From: Mesostigma viride
Lineage: Eukaryota; Streptophyta; Mesostigmatophyceae; Mesostigmatales; Mesostigmataceae
DNA: 45,000 nucleotides
Reading direction: 5' to 3'
Assembly (NCBI GenBank): GCA_009746045.1
Contig: RPFO01000488.1
Coordinates: 35,001 to 80,000, forward strand
Positions 10,183 through 20,884 of this stretch are shown piece by piece; position 1 is the first letter of the stretch, and every line of letters starts with the position of its first letter. A program made the position numbers and the translations under genes. The notes under the pieces are model-generated. The model was not told the DNA's origin. It saw only the letters and a program-made list of their open reading frames with translations, and did not search any database.

Positions 10183-10256
10183 CAAAGAGACAACCAGCGC
10201 AGGCCAGAAATCGGGAGAATCCGGACCATGGTAGCTCGAGCCTGCCGTTATCTTAT
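10183..10256 (+). repeat. Dispersed repeat C (GACAACCAGCGCAGGCC family), copy 1
   Basis: About 74 bases starting ATCAAAGAGACAACCAGCGC, followed by AGAATCCGGACCATGGTAGC and ending CCTGCCGTTATCTT. Related copies occur at 36428-36730, 36888-37175, 37203-37232 and 38089-38170, and inverted at about 19978-20015, 24566-24595 and 38575-38640. Confidence 0.8.
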
Positions 10257-10489
10257 CTAAAGGATATACCCATTCCCTTGCCCATTCCCCCGAAAAAAAA
10301 ACCCGACAGGGTTATTTATAGTGGATCCAACGGCTGGTCCTGCCTTATGGGGTGGCAAACAAGGTGAGAGCGGTGAGATACTTGACGTCTTGACCCCTAC
10401 ATAGACTAGGCCTAGCTACGCGGCTAACGCCCATGTTGCCGGGCCTAGCTACTTCAGAGCCAAGTATTAAGGAGTCACATCAGAGCAGA

Positions 10490-10600
10490 TGCCCATGTGC
10501 GGCGTGGGCAACAACAACAACAACAACAACAACAGCTGTATGGCAGACACTATAGATTCTCTGCTGCCATGTGCAGCGCGGGACACAACAACCGACAACA
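10490..10600 (-). repeat. Inverted copy of dispersed repeat B
   Basis: Contains (CAA)9-like sequence next to CCATGTGCGGCGTGGGCAAC and GCTGTATGGCAGA, which are the reverse complement of the block at 9205-9300. Together they form a widely spaced inverted repeat around the tandem array. Confidence 0.7.
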
Positions 10601-10733
10601 GCTGCCATACATTACACTGATTACAGTACAGTACAGGCTCTGAAAATGATGGGCAAATAACCCTGCTCATACATTTGACCACGTGGCAGGTCAATGAATA
10701 ATGACACTTAAGGGGACGTGGCGCGCCGAATAT

Positions 10734-10747
10734 TTTCCGCGCCAAAA
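10734..10747. promoter_or_regulatory. Candidate E2F-like site
   Basis: TTTCCGCGCCAAAA is close to the E2F/DP consensus TTTSSCGC plus flanking AAA. It lies 80 bp upstream of the small open frame at 10815. The function is inferred from consensus resemblance only. Confidence 0.25.
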
Positions 10748-10814
10748 AATTCGCGGTACCGTCCGTACGGTGTATAATGTGTGCCCGGACCGCTCAACCC
10801 TCGCGGAAGTGGCC

Positions 10815-10946
10815 ATGGCGGCATGCCTGTATGCAAAATTAATCGATATGGCACGTAAACAGCTAGAAAAAATGCTTGAATTTCGCAGAAGATTAGTTGA
10901 TGACCTCATTGCGTGGCGGAAAGTTTACGGTTTGCAGTATCGCTAA
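10815..10946 (+). CDS. Possible small protein, 43 aa, unrecognised
   Basis: The ATG at 10815 begins MAACLYAKLIDMARKQ and runs as a charged, probably amphipathic helix (repeated K, R, E with L, I, M) to a TAA at 10944-10946. The frame is open further upstream (first ATG 10701), but the upstream part is GC-rich promoter-like DNA. Codon choice is unlike the GC-rich genes nearby. It could be a genuine small protein, the first exon of a longer gene (an AAG|GTAAGAA-type donor lies at about 11135), or chance. I do not recognise it. Confidence 0.25.
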   Translation: MAACLYAKLIDMARKQLEKMLEFRRRLVDDLIAWRKVYGLQYR

Positions 10947-10949
10947 TTT

Positions 10950-12660
10950 CTCGAACGGCTACGGGCGCGGGGGTCCAGGATATAATTTCTCTTGCGGATC
11001 ATGAAATTTAATGCAGGTTTACGGCAGCTATTGTGAGGCAACGTAGGCTCTAAAGAGCGATTATGAAGCTAACTTAATGGTGTTGTCGAGTTTGTGCCGA
11101 AGCTTCCCGGTTTCTTTTACATTTCCGGCATTCAAGGTAAGAACCTACGCAGGCCTGCGCATGTCGCCTTCGACGTATTCACGGAAGGCGCACCTTCCTT
11201 GTTCGCCTGATCAATGGATGATGTCTTTTATTGTTCGAGCTTGCGTGCCAGTTTATGCATGAAACATTTCCACGCAGGCAGGTGCATTAACGTCGGCCTT
11301 TCGCCTTTTTTTCGGGCAGTTTCCCTGCAGGAAGCGCTCCATTTCTTTCGGTTGCATCGTCAGATTCCTAGCTATTTCGTACAATTTCGTGTAGTTTGTG
11401 GCTGGCATGCTAAATGCGCCGAGGTCAAGTTGTTGGTAATGTGTTGACATTTGTTTTCCATAATCCTTTGGACGTGACCTTGCTCAGACGCTTTGTTATG
11501 TGCCGGATCTGACACGCCTGTTTTAGAACGACATCCGGCATGTGCCTAGAGGCTAACAAGCTGGCATCAGCTTCTTAGCAAATTGCCCTATTGGAAAGGA
11601 AGGTGAGAGTGGTTCTTTTGCTGGCCATACTGCATGAGTGGCATTGCATTAGATAGGTGTTTCCATTGCTTTCCTTGAGCTATAACCATTAAGACTTCCC
11701 TGCTATGTGTGCAGCAAGGCAAGCTGGATAGGATGTGAATGCTTGGCATACAACATGTATGATTTGCTGCCAAGTTTGCAGGCTGCAGTTGCCTCTATTG
11801 CTTGGGCAGTCTTTCTAAGGTTTTTACACGTATACTTGCTGAGTTCTTGGCATAAATTTACATGGTAACCTTGGGCTGAGCTTAGTGTATGCTCTCTTGG
11901 TGCGTGTATGCCTAGCGATGGTGTTGCTATGCGCACGCTGGCAAGGCTGGCCATGCTGAGGGCAGGGGAGGGCAGATGAGGTGCCTAGCCTTTTCTTATG
12001 TTGTGTGATCGAGTTGGGCATGTTTTTTGGCTTCTTGGATGGAAAACATGATGCCTAGGTGGCCTTATACACAGAAAAACCTCATTTAGCGTATGTTCAG
12101 GTTTTAGCACGCCAAACGCAATAACTTGAGCTAGACTTGTCGGAATGACCTGGGACTTGGACCACTGCTGTCCCCCTGTTAGCCGGATTTTCGCTACATT
12201 TTGTTGCCTAATCTGAAGTGTTTATGACATGTTTATTCCCAATGTCCGGTAAAAAAAGGGTACTTTTGCGGGGAAATTAATAACTGTTCAAGGTTTTGTC
12301 ATTTTCATGATGTAAATAGCTCAGCAAGCTACAAACTCAGGGAACTATAGACGCTACATTTTTTTTTGCCAACAAATGAGTGCATGGGCTGGGGCATACA
12401 TAGCCCTAATTAGCGTCTTTTTCTATTTATAGCGCTATATTGGCGTATATGTGGGGGTAGTACCCCCAACAAGTGCATGGACAACTCACTAGAGATGTTA
12501 TTTAGTGCCCCCAATCATAATTTAGCATGGTGCAACTGAAATTCAAGTGATATTAGCATGGGTCAAGTTTTAAGGTTTTTGGGGTGCCACCTCCCCTTAA
12601 CAATGGCGAGTATCTGTCTCAGCCGAACCAATAGTCGAGGACTGCATGACTTCAACTGAC
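10950..12660. other. AT-richer intergenic DNA, nothing recognised
   Basis: No long open frame with recognisable content, repeat array or splice-consistent exon set was found. Confidence 0.5.
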
Positions 12661-12664
12661 GAAC

Positions 12665-12750
12665 CTACAGCTGTATTCTGATCAGACACTCCGCAAAGGT
12701 GAAAACCTTTGCGTTCAGTGCCGGGCCGCGGAAAACGCTACAGCTGTATT
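12665..12750 (-). mobile_element. 5'-truncated SINE-like copy (60 bp) with 13-bp duplication
   Basis: Sixty bases (12678-12737) equal to the 3' terminal part of the SINE-like element at 4252-4555 (CTGATCAG, CTCCGCAAAGGTGAAAACC, CCGGGCCGCGGAAAACG on the plus strand). They are flanked by a perfect 13-bp direct repeat CTACAGCTGTATT at 12665-12677 and 12738-12750. Loss of the 5' part with retention of the exact 3' end is what target-primed reverse transcription produces. The same outer end as the other copies fixes the 3' terminus of the family. Confidence 0.8.
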
Positions 12751-12819
12751 GTTGAGTTGAGTTGAGTTTATTCCCTCCGTCAGCAGAATGGATATGTCTT
12801 TCAGTTTCCCAAGCAGAAT

Positions 12820-13150
12820 GGATATGGCTACGCACTACTATGCTATACGCGATCTGGACCATACGCAACGAGACAGTCTTTAAGGTCCGCGAGGAGTATA
12901 CCCGCGGCGGCGTAGTCCGGCGCTTTATATACTACCTATGGACTAATGCGGCTATCATGCGCCGCTACCGTACTGGCTGTTAGCTCAGGAACAACACAGG
13001 GTGTGGGACCCAGGGCCCAATAACGACAAGCCCAGCCCGCTCCAGCTTTTTCATGATCTACTGGGCCGTAATCAGGTATTCACCAGTATGCCTCATGGCG
13101 ACATTACTCAGGTCCAATGGCTTCCCTGGTCTAATAACGCGCCCTATTAG
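12820..13150 (+). pseudogene. C-terminal fragment of a LINE-type polyprotein
   Basis: One frame reads LYAIWTIRNETVFK and RRFIYYLWTNA up to a TAG at about 12981. The sense continues in another frame with AQEQHRVWDPGP, LQLFHDLLGRNQVF and VQWLPWSNNAPY before a stop near 13148. The aIWxxRNxxvF pattern is typical of the region downstream of the reverse transcriptase in LINE elements. It is followed by a retroelement-like 3' end (TTTGGTCCATAATTGG, then TAATAAAA and CCCCGAAAAAA). No catalytic domain is present. Confidence 0.5.
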
Positions 13151-13224
13151 CCTTTCACCTGTCACCGCCACACGTGTGTGTGCCCACCTTCATTAGGATT
13201 CGCTGATACTCATTTCCCCTCTCA

Positions 13225-13315
13225 CCTCTTTGGTCCATAATTGGCTAATAAAATATACCCATTTCCCCGAAAAAAGTTGAGTTTATTCCCGCGCCGGCGT
13301 ACCTACAGGGTTACG
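13225..13315 (+). repeat. Retroelement 3'-end repeat (family B) copies
   Basis: TTTGGTCCATAATTGGCTA, TACCCATTTCCCCGAAAAAA and GTTGAGTTTATTCCCGCGCC are shared with 9305-9395 and 10257-10320. The A-run marks a retroposition end. Confidence 0.6.
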
Positions 13316-13996
13316 AACAACGAACCTGGAAATGTGAGGACGGAAACCAAGGGAGTACAACAGGCAGCAGAAACGGTGAGCAGCCTGCCAGGAGCGGCCA
13401 GGAGCGGAGAAATGGCTACTGGCCCATGGCTGGCCGCTGTGTTTGATGCACGTGCATCCCGAGGTGCGCTTATTATGAACCACGTGACGGTCCATGCACC
13501 TACAGTAGCGTATACGAAAATGAAAGAGGGAGCGCAGAGGGAACGGCAAGGTCAATGAAAAATTAGAGCGCGTTTGTTGAGCTACGCCGTCTAGCCTTGT
13601 TCGGTCCTTTTCTTGCTTATGTACAGCGAATACGTGCCAGTATAATTATTACAGTCAGAGTAGTAACCGGCGCAAATATGTGTAGTCATAGTGCAACCGG
13701 CCAGCTGGGCGAATTTAGAAAATCTGTATATATTCCTGCCGGTGTGACGCTACCAGTGGTGAGGCCAACCGTTTACGTGCCCCATGAGCGATAAGACCTT
13801 TTTGGTTGTCGAGAAATTTGCCGCTTTATGATAATGTCTCCAGGCATGAGTCTCCTTAAACCTCAGGGGGAGATCATGGGCGTGGTCGAGACGGTGATTG
13901 GCAGCCGATCGCTGGGATGGTGGACTTGGCCTTCCCGGCCCTGACATGCTGTAATTAATAAACAGTCACGGACTAACCCCAGTTCTTGAAAGGAGA
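13316..13996. other. Intergenic, probable upstream region of the membrane-protein gene
   Basis: Small open frames on both strands show no recognisable content. No TATA box or other regulatory site is clear enough to call. Confidence 0.4.
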
Positions 13997-16900
13997 ATGC
14001 TGTATGGAAGCACAATTTACTTGTGCTTCTTGGGAGTTTTGCTCGCCAGTGGTCGCGGGTCGGCCGTGCCGCTGAGAATAGACGAGGAGCTGCCCCGCTT
14101 GCATGACAACCCGTCTGCCGCGTGCAGCGGTGAGCATGATTTTTCCAATCACCAGACCAGTGAACGCAGACGCTGGATACTAGTATTCTGCCTAGTGAAG
14201 GAAGGGATTTGCTTTCTAGAATGTCACCCGTTGTTTACTTTGCCTACCGTGTCGTTGTTTACCATTCATAGCATGCACGCCCATCGCTCGAGGAATGAAC
14301 CCTGGGAGTGTGTTCTCTGGCCAGACAGCATGTGCTGCATCGCCTGCACCGCCCCGCATGAACTTGCACGCCGCAATGATCGCGTCTGGTGGCATGCGGC
14401 ACGCCCCGTGTGACCCGTATGCCCTGTGTGCCCCCTGGCCCCGCAGGTTGCCAGGTGGTGGTGAGCCATCTTGCGGCCGCACTCAGCTCGCCCAGCCCGC
14501 TGGTGAGTGGCACACGAGCATGGCAACCATCCCATGCTGTCGCTGTCTCGTCTTGAAGGGATGACGGCGGCGGGATCGGCCCGTGTGGCATGTGGTCTTG
14601 TGAGGGACTACCTGCGGTGGTCCCATGTGTCGCAACCGTGCATGTGCCGACACTGTGCGCGTGTTGTTATCGCATCTATTTTGCCCACTTGCCGCGGCAT
14701 CTCGTGTCCACTGTGTCGGAGTGGCCAGAGTGGGCGGCACGTGGCGCGACGCTAGCACATGCCGCCAAGACCCGCTGCACAATGCTTTGCCTCATATTGC
14801 CGCGTACCTGACGAAGCATGGTGGTGTGCCGGATGGCAGCACGCCTTGTAATGGCCACGTGCCTGATGGATGCCTGTTGGCGGATGGCGACGTCACGGGG
14901 CTGTTTTGTGTGCAATGCGCTGAGGTGGGCTGTATGATAGTAGGTGGAAGTATGTCTGTGCCAAGCACTGCAATTAGATGTGTCGCTGGTTGCTATCTTG
15001 TACACCCATGAGGCAGCCAGCTCACATCTTTCCGTTGAGCGGGTGTGTTCCATACCACTCTTGAGCTGAGTAGCCTTTTAAGCCCGCTTGACTGTTCTGG
15101 TGGCACTCATGGCCCAACCATCTGCCCCATGCCTCGCGGTCCGATGGTCGATGCTGTAGATGCTCGCCCGCTTGCCCACCACCGCATGAGGCCGCGGCGC
15201 TGCTACCAGCCGTGGGAGGTTGCATGGTCATCCTGCACACTGGCAGCCTGTGCCCGTGCCTGTGCCAGTGCATGCGTGTGCGCGTGCCCCATGACGTGTG
15301 TGCCCTCCTCACCCCCTTGCCACCCCCTCCTCAACCCCCTTTCCACCCCCTATCCCCCCCCTCCCCCCCACCAGCTGCGCGAGGAGACAGTCCCTGCCAT
15401 CGACGCGTCCACTGGCGAGGAGGTGCGCGTGCCGTACGTGCGCAGCCGCCGCTACGTGTCGGACCTGCTGGCCATGGTCTGCACCTCTACCATGCTGGCG
15501 CGCTACACGCGGTGAGGGGTCGTGCGCGTGTGGTAGGGAGGGGAACTGGGGGTGGGGTGGGGTGCCCATGCATGAGGGGGGGGGGGCGGGATCCGTGTAA
15601 TGCAACAGGCGTAATGGTGTGACCCATCCTGGTATTGGATCTCAAGAAGCCCTTTGCACCGTAGCATCGGAGGCGCACACGTGGGACAGTTTTTACCCCA
15701 TGGCTTTCCCAACGGAGGGACAAGAAGGAAGGAAGGAGGGAGGGAGGGAGGGAGGGAGGGAGGGAGGGAGGGAGGGAGGGAGGGAGGGAGGGAGGGAGGG
15801 AGGGAGGGAGGGAGGGAGGGAGGGAGGGAGGGAGGGAGGGAGGGAGGGAGGGAGGAGGGAGGGAGGAGGGAGGGAGGGAGGGAGGAGGGAGGGAGGGAGG
15901 GAGGAGGAGGGAGGGAGGGGGGTGGGGTGGGTGGGGTGGGGTGGGGGATGGGGGGGGGGGGGAGGGAGGAGGAGGGAGGGAGGGAGGGAGGGAGGGAGGG
16001 GGAGGGAGGGAGGGAGGAGGGAGGGAGGGAGGGAGGAGGGAGGGAGGGAGGGAGGGAGGGAGGGAGGGAGGGAGGGAGGGAGGGAGGGAGGGAGGGAGGG
16101 AGGAGGACGGAGGGACGGAGGGACGGAGGGAGGGAGGGAGGGAGGGACGGAGGGAGGGAGGGAGGGAGGGAGGGAGGGAGGGAGGGAGGGAGGGAGGGAG
16201 GGAGGGAGGGAGGGAGGGAGGGAGGGAGGGAGGGAGGAGGGAGGGAGGAGGAGGGAGGGAGGAGGGAGGAGGGAGGGAGGAGGGAGGGAGGGAGGGAGGG
16301 AGGGAGGGAGGGAGGGAGGGAGGAGGGAGGGAGGGACGGAGGGACGGAGGGACGGAGGGACGGAGGGAGGGAGGGAGGGAGGGAGGGAGGGAGGGACGGA
16401 GGGAGGGAGGGAGGGAGGGACGGAGGGAGGGAGGGAGGGACGGAGGGAGGAGGGAGGGAGGGAGGAGGGAGGGAGGGAGGGAGGGAGGAGGGAGGGAGGG
16501 AGGGAGGGAGGGAGGAGGGAGGGAGGGAGGGAGGGAGGGAGGGAGGGAGGAGGGAGGGAGGGAGGGAGGGAGGGAGGGAGGAGGGAGGGAGGGAGGGAGG
16601 GAGGGAGGGAGGGAGGGAGGGAGGGAGGGAGGGAGGGAGGGAGGGAGGGCGGGGGGAGGGAGGGAGGGAGGGAGGAGGGAGGGAGGGAGGGAGGGAGGGA
16701 GGGAGGAGGGAGGGAGGGAGGGAGGGAGGGAGGGAGGGAGGGAGGAGGGAGGGAGGGAGGGAGGGAGGGAGGGAGGAGGGAGGGAGGGAGGGAGGGAGGG
16801 AGGGAGGGAGGGAGGGAGGGAGGGAGGGAGGAGGGAGGGAGGGAGGGAGGGAGGGAGGGAGGGGGGGGGGGGGGGAGGGAGGGAGGCAGGAAGGCAGGGG

Positions 16901-19750
16901 CAACAGGGAGACCACCTATGGTGCTGTCTTCTTGGCGCGCCCTGGCGGTGGCTCTTGTGCCCCCTGGCCATGGCTGCCGAATTGATGCTGCCTGCGCATT
17001 GCCAATTGTGGTGTGGTCTCGCAAGTGTTTGTTCTTTTCTGGAGTGCGGTCCCACGCCCGCCCGCTGCGGCACGCCCCGCATGTGGGTCCCGCATGTGGC
17101 GACTGAGGTGGCGTGGCCTGCGTCGGTTGCGTGTGCGTGGCCTGCGTGTACTTGGCGTGGCGTGCGCCAGCACCGAGAGCTGGCTGGGCCGCATCGACTT
17201 CATCGTGGACCCAATACCAGACTTCAACAGCTTCAGCGACCACCACAACGTGGACCCGCTGCTGCGACACGTGGTGCGTAGTGGGGGCGGGCACTGGGCA
17301 GGGGTGGGGGGATAGGGTGCTTGCGGTCAAAGGACAGCCATGGAAACGATCATGTGAGTCGCTGATCATGCGATCATATATCACATATCACACTAGTAGC
17401 AGTTTGTTACATATCATATACATCATAGACCTTTGCAGCGACCAGGTATCCAATTGCGTTGCAATCACATGTCCGCCGCACCCCCAGACAACAGTTGGTA
17501 GGCGTCCTGCGCTGTTTGATAGCACTCTGCAGGCCAAGTGTCGCATAGGGGATACCCATGCTCCATGTGAAGCTTCTCTCACACGTCCACACGTCTGTTT
17601 TGTAGGGGACCACCATATAGTGGATTCGGATGCGCCATCTCTTGGGCAGGGGTTCCGGAGAAGAGCAAAGTTCACTTAGCTTTTCTCTAAAGGAATCAAG
17701 CAGGACCCGCCGTACTGTCCGTTGGAGTCGTAAGAGCAGATTCCATACGCTGAGAGAACAGTGGCCCTTTCTCGTCTCTTATCAGAGCAGACCTTAACAG
17801 ACCTTTCTCTTCGCTCTGATCTTGCGGGGGGGCAACGATAGAGTGCCACGTAGCGGAAGCCGACAGGTTGCCGCCCCGCCTCCTGCGTGCTATGTTTTAA
17901 GAGGGTTCACGTGTCCGGAAGCGTCGGCCGTACCAGCTCTGCTCGTAGCCCTGCTCTCAGCGAAGGGAAGAGAAAAGTAAAGATCAAAGTCTCCGGACCC
18001 CCCGGGTAGGCCTGCTTCCCACGCCCTTCACTCATGGCTCGCTTATTCCTCCACACCCCTGGACGAGCAGAGACCTGCCCTTGCATGGCATCCGCCCCTC
18101 TTGTCCCGCCCTCGCTTGGCATCCGCCCCTCTTGTCCCGCCCTTGCATGGCATCCGCCCCTCTTGTGCCGCCCCTGCATGGCAACCGCCCCTCTGTGCCG
18201 CCCTTGCATGGCATCCGCCCCTCTTGTCCCGCCCTCGCTTGGCATCCGCCCTTCTTGTCCCGCCCTTGCATGGCATCCGCCCCTCTGGTGCCTCGCGCAC
18301 ACATGAGGGGGCACCCGTCAACTGCTGATGTCAGCCCCTACAGCCCCGCTCGCCCCGTTCCCCCCTCGCCCACCCTTGACCTGGCCGCCCCTCCCCGCCG
18401 CCACTGTGCCGCGCCCACACCTTGCCCAACAGTGCCGCGGGCTGACGCAACAGTCCTCGTACCGCAGCTGGCTGGAGTCCTATGCTGCCAACGTTACGGC
18501 CCAGCTAGGGGTGGAGGGCACGACGGTGGTCGTCTGCGGGCGGGTGTTTCGCGGTATGAACGCTGCCTGCATTCTGGTGTTCCGCAATCATATATCAGAC
18601 ACGTGCACGCATGCGCACTCAGGCATACATGCATGCAGATGCACACACACACGCACACACACACACACACACACGCATGCAGATGCACAGAAACCACGTG
18701 CACGCAGCGCGCGGATGGTTGTGACCACCTCCCTGGAGTGTAGCGTGGCTTGCAACACTGCCGCACTTTGGTCCACTCCCCATGCCCATGCGGGCGCCCT
18801 TGTGCGGCATGGCCATCCGCAACGTGTCACCGCCCGTGCCCCTTGTGCAAGCACGTCCTGCCCACCCCGTTGCCCCTCCCCCTGCCCACCGTGTCCCCCC
18901 TGGCTCCTCCCCCTCCCCCCTGGCTTGTCTCGTGCCGCTCCCCTTTTCATGGGGCTCTTACGCGCCTGAGTGGTTGCCACGTGGATGGCGCACACCTAGC
19001 TTTAGCGCCCCTATTTTTAACCGGCGGACAGCTGTTGCCATGCTTTGCTGACTGCCACCCCGCCATCACAGGGCTTGGCAGGGAATGTGGGGGGATAGTT
19101 GCCAGGAGGCGGGCCATGTGACATGCTCTGGCTGGGCTATGTGTTTTCAGCGCCATGTTCACGTGGTCGCTCTGTGCCAAAGAGGATGATGCACTACTGC
19201 TGGTATTGCTGCTTTTGCGGCGCAACTTCTCACAGTGCGTGGCATGGCTGCCGTGGTGGTTTTGCTTTTGGGGCTGGGGTTGGCGGCGAGCGTACTTGGG
19301 GCCTTGGGTTGTCTATGCGGCGATGTGGATGTTCCCCATGGGGTATATCCTTGGTGGCGGCGATGCGGTGAGACGCCAGCGTGCATGCCCCAGGAGACCA
19401 CGGCCGACACCGTGCGCGCAACGCTGGCCCTGCTCTGCATTCACGACCCGGCGCGCCTGCTCGCGCTGCTGCCCCTGCTGGTGGCCGGGGCACTGCTGGC
19501 ATACGTCACCCTGCTCTTCGCCTTCCCCGCCCACCACCCGGCGTTTGCGGTGTCAAGGGCAGAGGAGCGCGTTCGGGCGGCGTCGCGGCGTGCAGAGGAG
19601 GTGTTGCGTGTGGCTAGCAGTCGCGCGCGCCACAAGCGCCACAAGAAGGGGATGGGTGCGCGCAACCGTGCGTGCAGCCAGTCGTCGCCCGACCTGGACC
19701 TGATCATGAAGCCCATGATGGGTGGCGGGGCCGTCAAGAAGGAGAGCTGA
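13997..19750 (+). CDS. Unrecognised secretory-pathway membrane protein (six exons, 354 aa)
   Basis: Proposed exons: 13997-14129, 14447-14502, 15375-15511, 17171-17273, 18433-18553 and 19236-19750. All introns are GT-AG, all phases match, and the spliced length is 1065 nt. Residues 1-24 form a signal peptide ([19 protein letters not shown]). The middle part is probably lumenal or extracellular ([57 protein letters not shown] with an N-V-T sequon, [11 protein letters not shown]). Two hydrophobic segments follow, about 187-208 and 258-280. The tail is basic and helical ([24 protein letters not shown]) and is likely cytosolic. I do not recognise the family. The last junction is the least sure: an alternative Trp-rich frame at 19155-19367 is also hydrophobic but needs an incompatible phase. 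Introns hold a 1.1-kb GGGA tract and a 31-bp minisatellite. Confidence 0.6.
15726..16885. repeat. (GGGA)n tract inside intron 3
   Basis: About 1.16 kb of nearly pure GGGA with scattered GGA, GGGAC and poly-G interruptions, inside the intron 15512-17170 of the membrane-protein gene and G-rich on the sense strand. The pre-mRNA would therefore carry hundreds of GGG runs with potential to form RNA G-quadruplexes. Long Gly/Arg/Glu frames (plus) and Pro/Ser/Leu frames (minus) across it are compositional artefacts. Confidence 0.95.
18087..18300. repeat. Minisatellite, about 31-bp unit, 7 copies, in intron 4
   Basis: Units beginning GGCATCCGCCCCTCTTGTCC recur at 31-bp spacing (18087, 18118, 18149), with one shortened, diverged unit near 18180. 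The array lies within intron 17274-18432. Confidence 0.9.
18640..18695. repeat. (CA)n microsatellite in intron 5
   Basis: ACACACAC runs with GCATGCAGATGCACA flanks on both sides. Confidence 0.9.
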
Positions 19751-20164
19751 GGGCTGAAGTGTCCTAAGCACGGCGTCGGGTAGTGATGGTGGTGGTATGA
19801 GGCATGCGGTGGTAGTATAAGCCCTATATTACATCTCTAGGAATTAGTCAGCAGCTCGGCATGCACATTGCGCATTATACATGCATGAACATTTGAAGGC
19901 GCTCGTGGTACGAAATACATGTATGACGTATTGATATGTTTTTTTTTTTTTTTGCTGAACTGGTTACATGCATACATTTCTGGCCTGCGCTGGTTGTCTC
20001 CTTGATACATGTAACCAGTTTCTCTCAATCTACTATGAGTCTGATTCATGCGGTCTGCAATAGCTGCAGATGGTTGCCCAGTTACCTGGGACGGCTATAG
20101 CCATCATCGCATTTGAACTAGAGAACAGACATTTTCTTCATTTTTCTTTTGTTGTAAGGGGTTC
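19751..20164. other. Region downstream of the membrane-protein gene
   Basis: No gene was found. A T15-type run lies at 19940-19954. An inverted fragment of dispersed repeat C (TTTCTGGCCTGCGCTGGTTG) is at 19978-20015. TGTAA, the usual chlorophyte polyadenylation signal, occurs at about 20006 and 20153, but neither can be tied to a transcript. Confidence 0.4.
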
Positions 20165-20325
20165 CATCCCTGGCACCTCATTTCCTTAGCAAGATGCAGG
20201 GCAAGTGGGCCCAGGTAATAAAGGCCAAAGACCCCAGCCGGCCCCTGTGGGGAAGAAGCGTGTTTGCACCTGCATGCATGTGGGAAGAATGCCGGGGGAG
20301 GCCGCTAGGGTCTGGCTCCATTTAT
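20165..20325 (-). repeat. Dispersed repeat family A, inverted copy
   Basis: The reverse complement of the block at 722-965: TGCAGGGCAAGTGGGC, GGGGAAGAAGCGTGTTTGC, GGCCGCTAGGGTCTGGCTCC. Confidence 0.65.
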
Positions 20326-20639
20326 TTTATGTTTTCAAAATATAAAGCTATTCTGTTTCACTCAGATGTCTCACTTCAAACTTATTCTGTCTTCATTTAG
20401 CTTCTTGTCATGTTATTCAAGTATTATTGGTTTCTATTATATATTTTCTTCGATCTTTAGGGCACTGAATATTTCTGCTTTTCTTGCTCTTTTCTACTAT
20501 ATTGCTGTAGTTAATGATTATCTATCCTTTTTTTTTTTTAACTGGGCCTACACCCTTTCACCTTGCAAGCACTTTTACACTTGCATGAGTAAGCTGTATA
20601 TACAGTACATCAGGCGTACGTAACAGGTTACTTGAGCCT

Positions 20640-20745
20640 GTTAGGCTGGAGATGACCCTGGTTTTGTGGGTGAACCCTGGTATGCCCCTAAAATCCCTCA
20701 GGCTCCGGGAGAGGCCTTCATATTCTCCCAAACCAGCGCCATCCA
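20640..20745. repeat. Dispersed repeat D, copy 1
   Basis: About 100 bases (GTGGGTGAACCCTGGTATGC, CCTCAGGCTCCGGGAGAGGC, ATTCTCCCAA) that recur in the same orientation at 41185-41275. This is followed by (CATC)n at 20741-20757. Confidence 0.8.
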
Positions 20746-20884
20746 TCCATCCATCCGAAGCGATCACGGAACGGGACCTCTGTCCCGTCTAGCTAGCAGC
20801 CGCGGCCGGCCGTGGCGGGCAACTGGTAGCCTCAATCACCAGATGTCGCCTCGGCTTTGACATGCTAATCTCCGACCCCGGCCA

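Noticed and set aside
13241-13558. 105-codon plus frame and 90-codon minus frame
   Set aside because: They begin inside a retroelement 3' end and show no recognisable content.
15487-17384. Very long Pro/Ser/Leu (minus) and Gly/Arg/Glu (plus) open frames of 440-560 codons
   Set aside because: They are translations of the GGGA tract, are open in all six frames because the repeat lacks stops, and lie in an intron of a gene with consistent flanking exons.
19155-19393. Trp-rich hydrophobic frame read as an alternative last exon, with a 26-bp intron to regain the C-terminal frame
   Set aside because: It would need an upstream phase that exon 5 does not supply, plus an intron too short for normal splicing. 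The acceptor at 19234-19235 fits the phase directly.
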